Source: Herpetosiphon gulosus
Lineage (GTDB): Bacteria > Chloroflexota > Chloroflexia > Chloroflexales > Herpetosiphonaceae
Assembly: GCF_039545135.1 (NCBI RefSeq)
Contig: NZ_BAABRU010000021.1
Location: 1 to 64,000 of the forward strand
Length of the DNA stretch: 64,000 bases
Reading direction: 5' to 3'
Shown here: positions 6,476 to 15,803 of the stretch, piece by piece
Layout of the letters: each line of letters starts with the position of its first letter
How positions within the stretch are numbered: the stretch's first letter is position 1
Notes under the pieces: generated by a model
Told to the model about the DNA's origin: nothing
What the model saw: only the letters and a program-made list of their open reading frames with translations
The model's database searches: none
Position numbers and translations under genes: made by a program

Positions 6476-8655
6476 GAAACTAACAGCAGCAATTCGGCTT
6501 GACTCAAGGCTTCGCCTGTGGCTTCAGCGGCTTGACGTTCAGCTTGTCCCAAACTGTGATCAAGCTGTTCGCGCAAGCTGGTTATGTCGCGCCAGCTTAC
6601 TGCCGAGTAGCCAACATCGCAGGCATTGCGCAAACTGGCCGCACCGCCAACCAAATAGGCGGCATGCTCAGGATTCGGCGTTGCCAGCCATTCAGCAAAG
6701 CCTTCGAAGGCAATCGCCAATGAACGTTGGACATTCAGCCGTGCCGCCATTGTGACTGCTTGATGCAGCACTTCGCCAGATTCACGCCGTTCGTCAGCAT
6801 TCTGGCGCAGCAAAGCCAAGCCCAACCCATACAAGGCCATAATTAATGGTGGTGATTCTTCGTTTTGGCGATGAATCGCGATGCTTTCACGATATAAGTG
6901 CTCAGCCTCGGCGTATTCGTGCATATTCAAATGGGTACTAGCAATATTTTGAAACGAGACCGCTTGGCTCATTTGATCGCCCATTTGTTGGTAAATTGCC
7001 AAACTCGCTTGGAAATACTCACGGGCGGCTTGGTGTTCAGCTTGAAATTGGGTGACCGAGCCAAGATTATTCAAAATAATCGCCTCGCCCCAAACATTAG
7101 ATTGTTGCTGACGAATCGTTAAGGCTGCTTCATAGGCTTGGCGTGCCGCTGCATAATTAGTTTGCTCGGCGTAAATCATGCCTTGGTTGTTCAACAAACG
7201 CGCCTGATAATCCAAATCACCAAGGGTTTTGGCATGGGTCAGCGCCGCATCATAAGCCTGCAAGGCCGAAGGATAATCGCTAATTGCATAGGAAAGGAGG
7301 CCATTGGCATAGCCAAAATGCAGTTGAATTTCTGGCTCAAAGCTGGCAGCCTGCGCCCCAATTCGCGCAATCCAGCTTAATCCTTCGCGAATATAGCCTT
7401 GTTGAAACAAGGGCAGCACCATACTCGAAATTAAGCGGGCAATCTCGCTGTAGCGCTGTTGTTGATACAGCCATTGCAAAGCGCTGCGAATATTGGGCAT
7501 CGCTTGATTCAGGCGTTTGCTCCACACCATGCCTTGGCCTTGGCGAATACCAGTATCAATATCGATTGCCAATTGTTGAAAAGCCTTGGCATGCAACTCG
7601 TGACAAGCATGGTCAAGTTGGGCATTGCGCTTGAGTTGGCGGGCCGCATATTGGCGAATCGTATCGAGCATGCTATAGGTTGGTTCTTCCGAGGCGGCGT
7701 TGCTCAACAGCAGGCCTTTGGCAACCATGGCTTGGAGCGTTTTGGCAATATCAATCGTGTTAGGTGCTTCGTTGGCCAATAATTGCACCTGATTGAGCGT
7801 CCACTCGCCTTGAAAGACCCCCAAGCGTGGCAACAACCAGCGAATCGCCGGAATACTATAAGAAATACACCAATCCAAAACCGGGTGCAGCACTTGTTCG
7901 GGGGCTGGTGCGGCTCCTACATTTTGCTCAGCAGGTAGATAATTGCGCAATAACAGCAGCAAATCGGCGGGGCGTAATTTATCGCTATGGGCCGCTACCA
8001 ACTCAATCGCCAAGGGCAAGCCGCGCAAACGCCGACAAATCTCGACAATATGCAACGCATTATTGTGATCAAGCATAAATTCAGGTCGCACCCGCCGAAT
8101 CCGATCCAAAAATAGCGCCACCGCTGGACTCATGCTGATGGTTTCGATTTGGACGGAGCCACCACCCAGCGGAATCGCCAATGGCGGAATCGGAATTACT
8201 TCTTCTTGGGGATCATTGGCGGCTTGTTGGCTGGTTACCAACACCCGCACCTGCTCGGTTTGGCTCAACAAGCCAATCACATGCGGCGCAGCCTCGATCA
8301 CTTGTTCCATATTATCGAGTACGATTAAGTATTGACGTTCGCGTAAAAATTGCACTAAAGCTTCTTCATACACCAAACTGCCACGTTCAGCCAAGCCAAA
8401 GGTGCGAGCAATCGTCGGAATCACCAAATCGGGGTCGTCGAGGGTTGCTAACGAAATAAAGGCCACGCCATCACGAAACTCAGCGTGCAAGCGATCAGCA
8501 ATTTGAATGCTCAGGCGGGTTTTGCCAGTACCACTTGGGCCGAGCAAGGTCGTAAAACGGGTTGGCGATTGGCGCAAACGTGTTACCAGCGCTGCAACAT
8601 CGGCATCGCGGCCAATCAATGGGGTCGTGAAAGTTGGAAAGCCAATGCGTTGCAT
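6466..8655 (-). CDS. STAND-type ATPase with TPR repeats
   Basis: From the preferred start at 8655 (GGGAGA upstream) the protein has 729 residues. The N-terminal half is a P-loop NTPase: Walker A GPSGTGKT at residues 39-46 and Walker B YLIVLDN at about 109-115, followed by a winged-helix-like region. The C-terminal half consists of tetratricopeptide repeats, clearest in LLNNQGMIYAEQTNYAAARQAYEAAL. This is the layout of large ATP-dependent signal-transduction regulators (MalT/AfsR relatives), but neither a LuxR nor an OmpR/BTAD DNA-binding domain is present at either end, so it likely acts through protein partners. It converges on the MarR gene. Its signal is unknown. Confidence 0.75.
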   Translation of the reverse strand: MQRIGFPTFTTPLIGRDADVAALVTRLRQSPTRFTTLLGPSGTGKTRLSIQIADRLHAEFRDGVAFISLATLDDPDLVIPTIARTFGLAERGSLVYEEALVQFLRERQYLIVLDNMEQVIEAAPHVIGLLSQTEQVRVLVTSQQAANDPQEEVIPIPPLAIPLGGGSVQIETISMSPAVALFLDRIRRVRPEFMLDHNNALHIVEICRRLRGLPLAIELVAAHSDKLRPADLLLLLRNYLPAEQNVGAAPAPEQVLHPVLDWCISYSIPAIRWLLPRLGVFQGEWTLNQVQLLANEAPNTIDIAKTLQAMVAKGLLLSNAASEEPTYSMLDTIRQYAARQLKRNAQLDHACHELHAKAFQQLAIDIDTGIRQGQGMVWSKRLNQAMPNIRSALQWLYQQQRYSEIARLISSMVLPLFQQGYIREGLSWIARIGAQAASFEPEIQLHFGYANGLLSYAISDYPSALQAYDAALTHAKTLGDLDYQARLLNNQGMIYAEQTNYAAARQAYEAALTIRQQQSNVWGEAIILNNLGSVTQFQAEHQAAREYFQASLAIYQQMGDQMSQAVSFQNIASTHLNMHEYAEAEHLYRESIAIHRQNEESPPLIMALYGLGLALLRQNADERRESGEVLHQAVTMAARLNVQRSLAIAFEGFAEWLATPNPEHAAYLVGGAASLRNACDVGYSAVSWRDITSLREQLDHSLGQAERQAAEATGEALSQAELLLLVSQA

Positions 8656-8731
8656 AACCTGATCTCCCGTAGTTGGTTGTTTGTCGAGTATGCCGCAAAA
8701 CCGCTGTAAAAACAAAGGTCTAGTCTAGGCT

Positions 8732-9007
8732 AAATCTGCCAATCGTACTAGGACTAGCGAATTCCCCTCACCCCCGACCCCTCGCCCACTGTGGCGGGCG
8801 AGGGGAGTTCCAACTATCATGGCGGATGTTTCCCCCTCGCCTCGCTCGGCGGGCGATGGGGTAAGGGGTGAGGGAATGCCAATCGACGGCGCACCTACCC
8901 AACCATTGTTGAAAACCTACCCTTGTAAGGTTCGGGGGTGAGAGCATAGCAGCGTTTGTAATGCTCTGAACCAGCAAAGAAATCTGCCAATCGTACTAGG
9001 ACTAGCG
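8732..9007. repeat. 28-bp direct repeat bracketing a 220-bp hairpin-rich insert
   Basis: An identical 28-base sequence (beginning AAATCTGCCAATCG and ending GGACTAGCG) occurs at 8732-8759 and 8980-9007. The 220 bases between contain G+C-rich inverted repeats: an outer pair ATTCCC(C)TCACCCC (8761-8774) with GGGGTGAGGGAAT (8865-8877), and an inner CCTCGCCC/GGGCGAGG hairpin. This looks like a small non-autonomous palindromic element or a tandem duplication. It occupies the otherwise empty gap between the ATPase and the CAP-domain gene. Confidence 0.7.
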
Positions 9008-9114
9008 GTAGCAGTGTGTGCTACCGCCTTTTAGCCAGAAAGTACCGCGTTGATTCAGGCCATGCCTCGGTACAATAAAGTTACTGACGGCGACCTTCGC
9101 ACCAAGGAGCACCT

Positions 9115-10158
9115 ATGCGCCTGCGTTTTATGTTGATTTTGATGCTAATGAGCGGCAGTTTGAGTTTTAGCCTCAAACCTGCCGCTGCCCAAGCCAGCCT
9201 ATGTTTTGCCGATGTGCCAGGCATTAGCAATTGTATTAGTGGGCGTTTTTTGAGCTATTGGCAACAAAATGGTGGTTTGGCAGTATTTGGCTACCCACTC
9301 TCGCCTGCTCAAAACGAAACAACCGCTAACGGCACATTTACGACTCAATATTTTGAACGCCAACGCTTTGAGCTACACCCCGAATTGGCCGCGCCCTATG
9401 ATGTCTTGCTTGGCCGTTTGGGAGCCGAAATCTACGAACGCAACCACGGCAACTGGCGCAATGCTCCCAAAACCAACCCAAGTACCCAAGGCTGTTTAGT
9501 ATTTAACGAAACTGGGCGCTCAGTTTGCGAACCATTTTTGAGCTATTGGTTGAATCATGGCTTGCTTGATGGCTCTTTGAATGCCTACGAACAGTCGTTG
9601 AGTTTGCTAGGCTTGCCGCTGACCGAACCACGCCTCGAGCAAAACCCCGACGGCGATTGGGTGATAACGCAGTGGTTTGAACGCGCTCGGCTCGAAGATC
9701 ATGGCCCAAAAGGCGTGTTACTTGGCCGTTTGGGAGCCGAACTTAAAGCCCAGCCAGCCCCAAGTTATCCGAGCGAAATCACGGCCTTAGTCGATGCAAT
9801 CAATCGTCAACGCAGCCAAGCTGGATTAAGCAGCTTGACAATCAACCCAACCCTCAACCAAGCCGCCCAAATTCATAGCGACGATATGGCTCGTAATAAC
9901 TTTTTCGAGCACACTGGCAGCGATGGCTCGAACGCCGGCCAACGCATGCAACGCGTAGGTTACACATGGCGAGCTTGGGCCGAAAATTTAGCGGCTGGCT
10001 ATACCGATGCTCAAGCAATTATCGATGCTTGGATGCAAAGTCCAGGTCATCGCGCCAACATTCTGTATGCCGATGTTAGCGAAATTGGAGTTGGCATTGC
10101 CCGTAATCCCAATTCAGAATACCAAATTTATTGGACAGTCAACTTCGGTGCACGCTAA
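9115..10158 (+). CDS. Secreted CAP-domain (SCP/PR-1) protein
   Basis: The 347-residue product starts with a signal peptide (MRLRFMLILMLMSG...AAAQA). Two repeats of about 90 residues follow, each with an FLSYW..NGGL..FGYPLS start and an FERxRxExH..VLLGRLGAE end; this repeat is common in secreted Chloroflexota proteins. The C-terminal 125 residues are a CAP domain: LVDAINRQRSQAGL, the HSDDMARNNFFEHTGSDG metal-site histidines, GYTWRAWAENLAAGY and SPGHRANILYADVSEIGVG. CAP proteins are extracellular; their activity in bacteria is poorly defined. AAGGAG precedes the ATG. The 3' end overlaps prmC on the opposite strand by four bases. Confidence 0.85.
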   Translation: MRLRFMLILMLMSGSLSFSLKPAAAQASLCFADVPGISNCISGRFLSYWQQNGGLAVFGYPLSPAQNETTANGTFTTQYFERQRFELHPELAAPYDVLLGRLGAEIYERNHGNWRNAPKTNPSTQGCLVFNETGRSVCEPFLSYWLNHGLLDGSLNAYEQSLSLLGLPLTEPRLEQNPDGDWVITQWFERARLEDHGPKGVLLGRLGAELKAQPAPSYPSEITALVDAINRQRSQAGLSSLTINPTLNQAAQIHSDDMARNNFFEHTGSDGSNAGQRMQRVGYTWRAWAENLAAGYTDAQAIIDAWMQSPGHRANILYADVSEIGVGIARNPNSEYQIYWTVNFGAR

Positions 10159-11006
10159 GCCTGCTCAATCTGCACCACCCGATCACGGGCTGCTAAATCG
10201 CGCACAAGCTGAATCTTGGCCTGCGGAAAACTAGCTTGGGCAAGGGCAACAACGTCTGGCCCTTGCCAAGCCCCAAGCTCAAATAATGCAGCGCTAGGCT
10301 GGCCTTGGCGCAGAATTGCTGCCGTTGCTGGCAATAATTGGCGATAGCAATCAAGGCCATCGGGGCCGCCATCAAGTGCAAGGGTTGGCTCATGCAAACG
10401 TACTCCAGGCTCAATTTCCTCAAGCAAGGTGTAGGGTGGGTTGCTCAAGAGCAAATCAATTGGCTCTGGCAATTGACTAACACCATCGCCATGAATCAGC
10501 TCAATCTGTTGCTGCAAGCCATGGCGCTCCACATTACTTTGAGCTACGGCCAAGGCATCGGGCGAAAGATCAACCGCATACATTTTAATAATGGGCGAAT
10601 GTTTGGCCACCGCCACCGCAATACAACCGCTGCCCGTGCCAATATCGGCCACTACCAACGGACGTTGCTGCTGTTTGATCCAGGTTAATGCCTGCTCCAC
10701 CAGAATCTCAGTATCAGGCCGTGGCACCAAAACCCGCCGATCTACATTAAACATTAAGCCATAAAACTCACGCGAGCCAATCAGGTAGGCGATTGGTTCT
10801 AAGGTGCTGCGCCGTTTAATTAAGCCTTGAAATTGATCAACCTGCTCAGTCGAGAGTTGATCGTTGAAGCTCGCCAAAATCTGGGTCGGCGTGAGGCCAA
10901 GCACATGAGCCAACAACACGCGAGCATCGAGTTGCGGGGTCAGCGAAGCGCTGATCAAAGAGTTGGATGCCTCAATTAATGCCTCGCGCACAGTCGTTAT
11001 AGCCAT
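10155..11006 (-). CDS. prmC: Release factor glutamine methyltransferase
   Basis: This 283-residue protein is PrmC/HemK: an N-terminal helical bundle (LIEASNSL...LTPQLDARVLLAHVL), then a Rossmann methyltransferase with VADIGTGSGCIAVAVAKH for S-adenosylmethionine binding and the catalytic NPPY motif within LLLSNPPYTLL. It methylates the glutamine of the GGQ loop of peptide-chain release factors RF1/RF2, raising termination efficiency. The length matches the family. It is convergent with the CAP-domain gene and transcribed alone; the prfA gene that often accompanies it is not in the window. Confidence 0.93.
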   Translation of the reverse strand: MAITTVREALIEASNSLISASLTPQLDARVLLAHVLGLTPTQILASFNDQLSTEQVDQFQGLIKRRSTLEPIAYLIGSREFYGLMFNVDRRVLVPRPDTEILVEQALTWIKQQQRPLVVADIGTGSGCIAVAVAKHSPIIKMYAVDLSPDALAVAQSNVERHGLQQQIELIHGDGVSQLPEPIDLLLSNPPYTLLEEIEPGVRLHEPTLALDGGPDGLDCYRQLLPATAAILRQGQPSAALFELGAWQGPDVVALAQASFPQAKIQLVRDLAARDRVVQIEQA

Positions 11007-11165
11007 CTCAGGAATTCCTCAGCATATTGCGATACCTACGTAATGCACTCGTAATCTGCACATCTAGAGACTCCTAGGCGAATCAGGCATCATTGTGCTA
11101 GCAGCAAACAAACCCGCATAGCAACCGCAGGCGCGGCTGTTTCACACTCCCAAGGAGGTTGCATT

Positions 11166-11303
11166 ATGGATCGTGGTGTGATTTTTTTTATTTTGTTGGT
11201 GGTTATTATACTCTTGATTCTTTTGCTCATTGTGGCAACTGGTGGTGATGATCAAGCTAATGCCATGACCACTGCCCAACTCTTGATGCAACAATTTGCC
11301 TGA
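11166..11303 (+). CDS. 45-residue single-pass membrane protein
   Basis: A strong AAGGAGG ribosome-binding site five bases before ATG introduces a tiny protein: MDRG, a continuous run of 20 Val/Ile/Leu residues forming one membrane helix (about residues 5-25), then a short polar tail with GGDDQAN and TAQLLMQQ. I recognise no family. It lies 76 bases upstream of the AroKB gene on the same strand and could share its transcript. Confidence 0.6.
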   Translation: MDRGVIFFILLVVIILLILLLIVATGGDDQANAMTTAQLLMQQFA

Positions 11304-11379
11304 GCATCGCCAAAGGTGCTACCATTCGCCACAGATGGGATGCCAAGTTTGGCATTATTGGTAATGGAAGGACACAAAC

Positions 11380-12999
11380 ATGCAACCATCTGGGCAATCG
11401 ATTGCATTAATTGGCCCAAGCGGCGCAGGCAAAAGTACGGTTGGCGTAGGTTTAGCCCAAGCGCTCGGCTGGCGTTTTATCGATTTAGATCAACTAATTA
11501 TCGAACGCGCCGAAAAAAGTATTAGCGATATTTTTAGCCAAGAGGGCGAAGCGGGCTTTCGCGAGCGCGAAACCGCCGCTTTAGTCCAAGCATTACAAAC
11601 TGATCAAGCCGTCATCGCCTGTGGTGGCGGCATCGTTTTGCGCGAAGTTAATCGGCAATTGCTGCGCGAGCAGGCTTGGTGTGTCTATCTCACCAGCGCC
11701 ATCAGCACCTTGGTTAAACGCCTAACTGCTGATCAAGCTAATCCTCGGCCATTACTGGCGAGCGATATTAATGAACAACTTGTCATCCAACTCGCTGAGC
11801 GTTTGCCACTCTACAGCACCCTCGCCAACTGGACGATCCAAACCGATGGCTTGGCTCCACAAATTGTGGTCGAACAACTGATAAGGGCTTGGGGTTTAGT
11901 GGGCAAGCCGCAAGTAAGCGAAGTGTTTAGCTCTTTCAACAGTCGTTATTATGTTAAAAGCGGGGCACTGGCGGCACTCCCCAATGAATTAGCCAATCTT
12001 GGGCTAACTGGCACATGCTGGTTGATCAGCGATAGCCATGTTGGACCGATGTATGCACCAAGCTTGATTCAAGCCTTAGAAAACTCCGGTTTCCCATGTC
12101 AACGCTACGATATTCCGGCGCAAGAGGCCAGCAAATCATGGCAGCAAGCAGGCGAATTGTATACGTGGCTGCTCGAAAATGGGGTGCAGCGTGGCGATAC
12201 GGTGTTGGCGCTGGGCGGCGGCGTGGTTGGTGATTTAGCGGGCTTTATTGCGGCCTCAATTCTACGTGGCATCGCCGTGGTGCAATTGCCAACCACAATT
12301 TTGGCAATGATCGATAGCAGCATTGGCGGCAAAACCGGCATTAATCACCCGCGGGGCAAAAATTTGATCGGGGCGTTTCATCCGCCGCGTTTGGTGTTAA
12401 TTGATGATGCAGTGCTAAGCAGTTTGCCGCGCCGCGAGCGGGCAGCAGGCTGGGCCGAAGCCGTCAAACATGGAGTGATTGCTGATGCCCAATTGTTCGC
12501 TGATTTAGAACGAGCAGGGGCAAGCCTCAATGATGTGCCCGCCAAGATCACCAGCGATCTGTTGGTGCGCTCAGCAGCGGTCAAAATTGGCGTGGTCAAT
12601 CGCGACGAACGCGAAACTGGCGAACGCATGCTGTTGAATTATGGCCATACCTTGGGACAAGCGGTTGAGGCTGCGACCCAGTACAAACGCTATGTCCATG
12701 GCGAAGCGGTGGCGATTGGCATGACCTTTGCCGCCAATCTGGCGGTACAACTTGGCATGTGGACAAGCGCTGAGGCCGAACGCCAACGAGCCTTGTTGCA
12801 AGCACTTGAATTGCCAACCGCCCTGCCCCGCGATTTGGATATCGAGGCCACGCTTGCGGCGCTCAATTTGGATAAAAAACGCGCCAAAGGCAGCGTGCGC
12901 TGGGTACTGCCAACCCGCATCGGCCATGCGCAAGTTGAATCACACGTTGACCCCGAATTGGTGCGCAAATTGGTTCATGAATTGGTCGAACAAGCCTAG
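11380..12999 (+). CDS. aroKB: Bifunctional shikimate kinase / 3-dehydroquinate synthase
   Basis: The 539-residue protein fuses two shikimate-pathway enzymes. Residues 1 to about 170 are shikimate kinase: Walker A GPSGAGKS at 12-19, the FIDLDQ strand, a REAETAAL-like shikimate site (FREREAxxL variant) and the CGGGIV motif. From about residue 185 the protein is 3-dehydroquinate synthase: the NAD-binding GGGVVGDLAGFIAASILRG segment, TTILAMIDSSIGGKTGIN, EAVKHGVI, and the zinc ligands in NYGHTLGQAVE and HGEAVAIGM. It thus catalyses steps two and five of chorismate synthesis; the intervening steps need separate enzymes. AAGGA precedes the ATG. The fusion is unusual in bacteria, where aroK and aroB are normally adjacent but separate. 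Confidence 0.93.
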   Translation: MQPSGQSIALIGPSGAGKSTVGVGLAQALGWRFIDLDQLIIERAEKSISDIFSQEGEAGFRERETAALVQALQTDQAVIACGGGIVLREVNRQLLREQAWCVYLTSAISTLVKRLTADQANPRPLLASDINEQLVIQLAERLPLYSTLANWTIQTDGLAPQIVVEQLIRAWGLVGKPQVSEVFSSFNSRYYVKSGALAALPNELANLGLTGTCWLISDSHVGPMYAPSLIQALENSGFPCQRYDIPAQEASKSWQQAGELYTWLLENGVQRGDTVLALGGGVVGDLAGFIAASILRGIAVVQLPTTILAMIDSSIGGKTGINHPRGKNLIGAFHPPRLVLIDDAVLSSLPRRERAAGWAEAVKHGVIADAQLFADLERAGASLNDVPAKITSDLLVRSAAVKIGVVNRDERETGERMLLNYGHTLGQAVEAATQYKRYVHGEAVAIGMTFAANLAVQLGMWTSAEAERQRALLQALELPTALPRDLDIEATLAALNLDKKRAKGSVRWVLPTRIGHAQVESHVDPELVRKLVHELVEQA

Positions 13000-13027
13000 A
13001 ATTTCTCATTCTACTGTTTAACCGCCC

Positions 13028-13074
13028 GACCTCGATTTGAGCTGCTGGCTTGCGCCAAGCCCCAAATCGAGGTC
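13028..13074. terminator. 12-bp hairpin between convergent aroKB and cobT
   Basis: GACCTCGATTTG (13028-13039) pairs perfectly with CAAATCGAGGTC (13063-13074) across a 23-base loop. It lies between two convergent genes and probably serves both as a 3'-end structure, though there is no T-run on either side. Confidence 0.5.
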
Positions 13075-13095
13075 GTGATCTCAGAAATCTAATGC

Positions 13096-14148
13096 TTAGA
13101 GTGCAGTATCAACTTGGGCGCTAGCAAAGGTGGCCATTTCGCGCAAAATATGACAAGCTGCTTGCACCAATGGTATTGCCAAAGCTGCGCCGCTACCCTC
13201 GCCGAGCCGTAAATCAAGCTGAAGCAATGGGCGCAAACCCAGTTGTTGCAAAGCAATTCGATGGCCTGGCTCAGCTCCAGAATGCGCCGCAATACAATAA
13301 TCAAGCGCCGTTGGAGCAAGTGATTGAGCTACCAAAGCCGCTGCTGTGGTGATAAACCCATCAACTAAAATTGGCACGCGCCGCTGAGCAGCACCCATAA
13401 TAACCCCTGCCAAGATGCCAATTTCAAAGCCACCAACCTCGCTCAAGGGCTTAATTCCATTCACATTACTACCAACCCGGGCAACGGCTTGGGCCACAAC
13501 CTCGATTTTGCGTTGGTAGTGCTCGGCTTGGACTCCCGTGCCATGGCCAGTCACCACAGCCGCAGGTTGCTGGCAATAGATTGCGGTTAAACAGGCGGCT
13601 GCGGTTGTATTGCCAATCCCCATCTCGCCGAGGGCAATCAAATCGTGGCCGGCATCAGCCAACTCATGGGCGATGTTCATGCCGCGTTCAAGGGCAGATT
13701 GGGCTTGGGCTAGGCTCATGGCTGGTTCAATTGCCAAGTTATGCGTGCCAGCCCCGAGCCATTCGCTACGAAAATTAGCGGCTTCGCTGGTGATCGCGGT
13801 TTGAACACCTGCATCAATAATTAGTAGCTCAGCCCCAACATGGCGAGCCAAAACGCTCACCGCCGCGCCGCCCGCCAAAAAATTCGCCACCATTTGAGCT
13901 GTGACGCTCGATGGATAAGCACTCACACCATATTCAGCAACGCCATGATCGGCTGCCGCAACCACGATAATCGGTTTTTGCACGCTTGGCGGGCATTGCT
14001 GGGTGATGCCTGCTAATTGAATCGACAGCGTTTCGAGCAGACCCAATGCACCCTGCGGCTTAGTCAGTTGCTCTTGGCGTTGCTGCGCTTGCTGCATTGC
14101 AGCGGAATCAAGCTCAGCAATCGTGGCTGATAGATCGTCAATGTTCAC
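13096..14148 (-). CDS. cobT: Nicotinate-nucleotide-dimethylbenzimidazole phosphoribosyltransferase
   Basis: From a GTG start at 14148 with GGAG seven bases upstream, the protein has 350 residues, the usual CobT length. Visible family blocks are [69 protein letters not shown], and the C-terminal [13 protein letters not shown] with the catalytic glutamate. It makes alpha-ribazole phosphate, activating the lower ligand for cobalamin assembly. Earlier ATG codons exist in frame but would add residues foreign to the family. It overlaps the end of the upstream PRC-barrel gene by eleven bases, so the two are probably co-transcribed; no other cobalamin genes are in the window. Confidence 0.9.
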   Translation of the reverse strand: MNIDDLSATIAELDSAAMQQAQQRQEQLTKPQGALGLLETLSIQLAGITQQCPPSVQKPIIVVAAADHGVAEYGVSAYPSSVTAQMVANFLAGGAAVSVLARHVGAELLIIDAGVQTAITSEAANFRSEWLGAGTHNLAIEPAMSLAQAQSALERGMNIAHELADAGHDLIALGEMGIGNTTAAACLTAIYCQQPAAVVTGHGTGVQAEHYQRKIEVVAQAVARVGSNVNGIKPLSEVGGFEIGILAGVIMGAAQRRVPILVDGFITTAAALVAQSLAPTALDYCIAAHSGAEPGHRIALQQLGLRPLLQLDLRLGEGSGAALAIPLVQAACHILREMATFASAQVDTAL

Positions 14149-14830
14149 TCGTTGCTCCAGGTATAGGTTGATCGCCGCGCAGAATAGCATCAATTTCATT
14201 CGAGGACAAACGTTGGACATCAGTTGGACTAGACTTAGATTCGGCTGGATTGGAGGTAGTTGGTGGGGCTTCAACGCTCAAACGCGTACCAGTTAATGGC
14301 ATAACCATGGTCAATTTGGGGTCGGGAATTGTCTGCTCAAGCCCTTCGAGCGTATCGCGCAAGGCTTCATCATACACTACGACTGCATCACTACCAATGC
14401 CCGCAATCCCGCTGCTGAGCACATATTGACGTTCGCCCTTCAGCACGCCACGGGTGATCACATAGCCAACGATCAGGCCAGTTTCATCAAGCAATAATTC
14501 GCCTATCGTTCCCAGTTTGTTGCCAGAGCGACCGATCGCCGGCGTGCCAGTCAGGTGAATTTTCTTTTCGAGCAGGGCATGAACATGCGGGATAGCGTTG
14601 GCACGCAGCACTTCGCAGCCAGCTTTGACCAAAATCACATCGCCAACCCACACCAACACCTGCGACCATTCAACGATTGTGGCTTCGCGAAACAGACCAC
14701 CCGTGCTGGTCAATAACCCGACAATTCGCCCTGCATCGTGATCAACCAAAAGATCGGCGACTGAGCCGATAATATTACCAGTATCGACTCGAATGATCGA
14801 TTTTTTGACCAACTCTCCTGCCTTATACAT
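14138..14830 (-). CDS. Double PRC-barrel protein
   Basis: The protein of 230 residues contains two PRC-barrel domains: [40 protein letters not shown] and, about 80 residues on, [37 protein letters not shown] barrels, first seen in the photosynthetic reaction-centre H subunit and RimM, mediate protein or RNA contacts. The tail is polar and ends in [17 protein letters not shown]. The start at 14830 is preferred over 14836 because GGAG sits eight versus two bases upstream. The downstream overlap with cobT suggests one transcript, though no functional link is obvious. Confidence 0.8.
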   Translation of the reverse strand: MYKAGELVKKSIIRVDTGNIIGSVADLLVDHDAGRIVGLLTSTGGLFREATIVEWSQVLVWVGDVILVKAGCEVLRANAIPHVHALLEKKIHLTGTPAIGRSGNKLGTIGELLLDETGLIVGYVITRGVLKGERQYVLSSGIAGIGSDAVVVYDEALRDTLEGLEQTIPDPKLTMVMPLTGTRLSVEAPPTTSNPAESKSSPTDVQRLSSNEIDAILRGDQPIPGATSEH

Positions 14831-14949
14831 TGCCATAACTCCATAACTAAATTTGATTGGAATGACGCGCCGCGCAGTTGACGAGCCGCTAAAGCCTGCG
14901 GTATGCTTGGGCCTAGTTCCAGCATCTCGAATGGAGGCGAGCAGCCACC

Positions 14950-15702
14950 ATGCATCAGTTAGAGGTCGTTTCTTGCACCAGTACGATGCTCGATATGGTT
15001 GTTCCGATCGCAGTGCTTGTACCGCCCGACCATTCAGCCGACGGGCCTGCCTGCCCGGTTGTAACTTTGCTTCACGGGTTGTCAGATAGTTATATGTGCT
15101 GGTTGGATTATACAAATATTCGGCAATATATTGCTGCGACGCGCTTAATTGTGGTAATGCCGCATTGTGGGCGCTCATTTTATGCCAACGGCCTTGGTGG
15201 CCAGCAGATTGAGGAATTTCTCGCCGCTGAGTTGCCTCAATTGATTGATGCTCAGTATACGACAATCAGGCAACGTGAGGGCCGCGCAATTGGCGGTGTT
15301 TCGATGGGTGGCTATGGAGCGCTACGCTTGGGCTTGCGCTATCCGCAGCATTGGAGCGCCGTTTTTAGCCATAGTGGGGCAGTTGATGCCCCGCGCTGGA
15401 TCGACGATCCCTCGAATATGGTGATTTTCGGGCCAGTCGATAGCCCCATTCGCCAAGAATACAGCCTTTTTCGCATGCTTGAACAATTAGTTGTGCCAAT
15501 TCCGGCAATGCATTTTGATTGCGGAATTGATGATTTTTTAGTTGAGGAGAATCGTTTATTTCATCATGCGCTACGCCAACAGCATATTCCGCACATCTAC
15601 CGCGAACGACCAGGCGGCCATACTTGGCGTTATTGTGATGAAAATTTAGCGGCTAGTCTGAGTTGGGTTTGCCAACAACTCGAGCTGCCAAATCGATCTT
15701 AA
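14950..15702 (+). CDS. Alpha/beta-hydrolase esterase (antigen 85 / S-formylglutathione hydrolase-like)
   Basis: This 250-residue protein belongs to the D-type esterase family. It has an N-terminal beta-strand pair, PVVTLLHGLSDSYMCWL at the oxyanion-hole position, the nucleophile elbow GGVSMGGYGALRLGLRYP, an aspartate in DCGIDDFLVEEN and the catalytic histidine in PGGHTWRYC. No signal peptide is visible, so it is probably cytoplasmic. Substrate cannot be deduced; relatives include S-formylglutathione hydrolases and acetyl-xylan esterases. GGAGG lies upstream of the ATG. It is divergent from the PRC-barrel gene. Confidence 0.8.
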   Translation: MHQLEVVSCTSTMLDMVVPIAVLVPPDHSADGPACPVVTLLHGLSDSYMCWLDYTNIRQYIAATRLIVVMPHCGRSFYANGLGGQQIEEFLAAELPQLIDAQYTTIRQREGRAIGGVSMGGYGALRLGLRYPQHWSAVFSHSGAVDAPRWIDDPSNMVIFGPVDSPIRQEYSLFRMLEQLVVPIPAMHFDCGIDDFLVEENRLFHHALRQQHIPHIYRERPGGHTWRYCDENLAASLSWVCQQLELPNRS

Positions 15703-15803
15703 ATCTACTTATGTCATTCAGGGGAGAGTGACAAGTTTTGTCATACAGAGGTTGGTTACAGTGGTGGCGTGCCACTGAACAACATGCTAGTTCAGGAGAC
15801 ACA

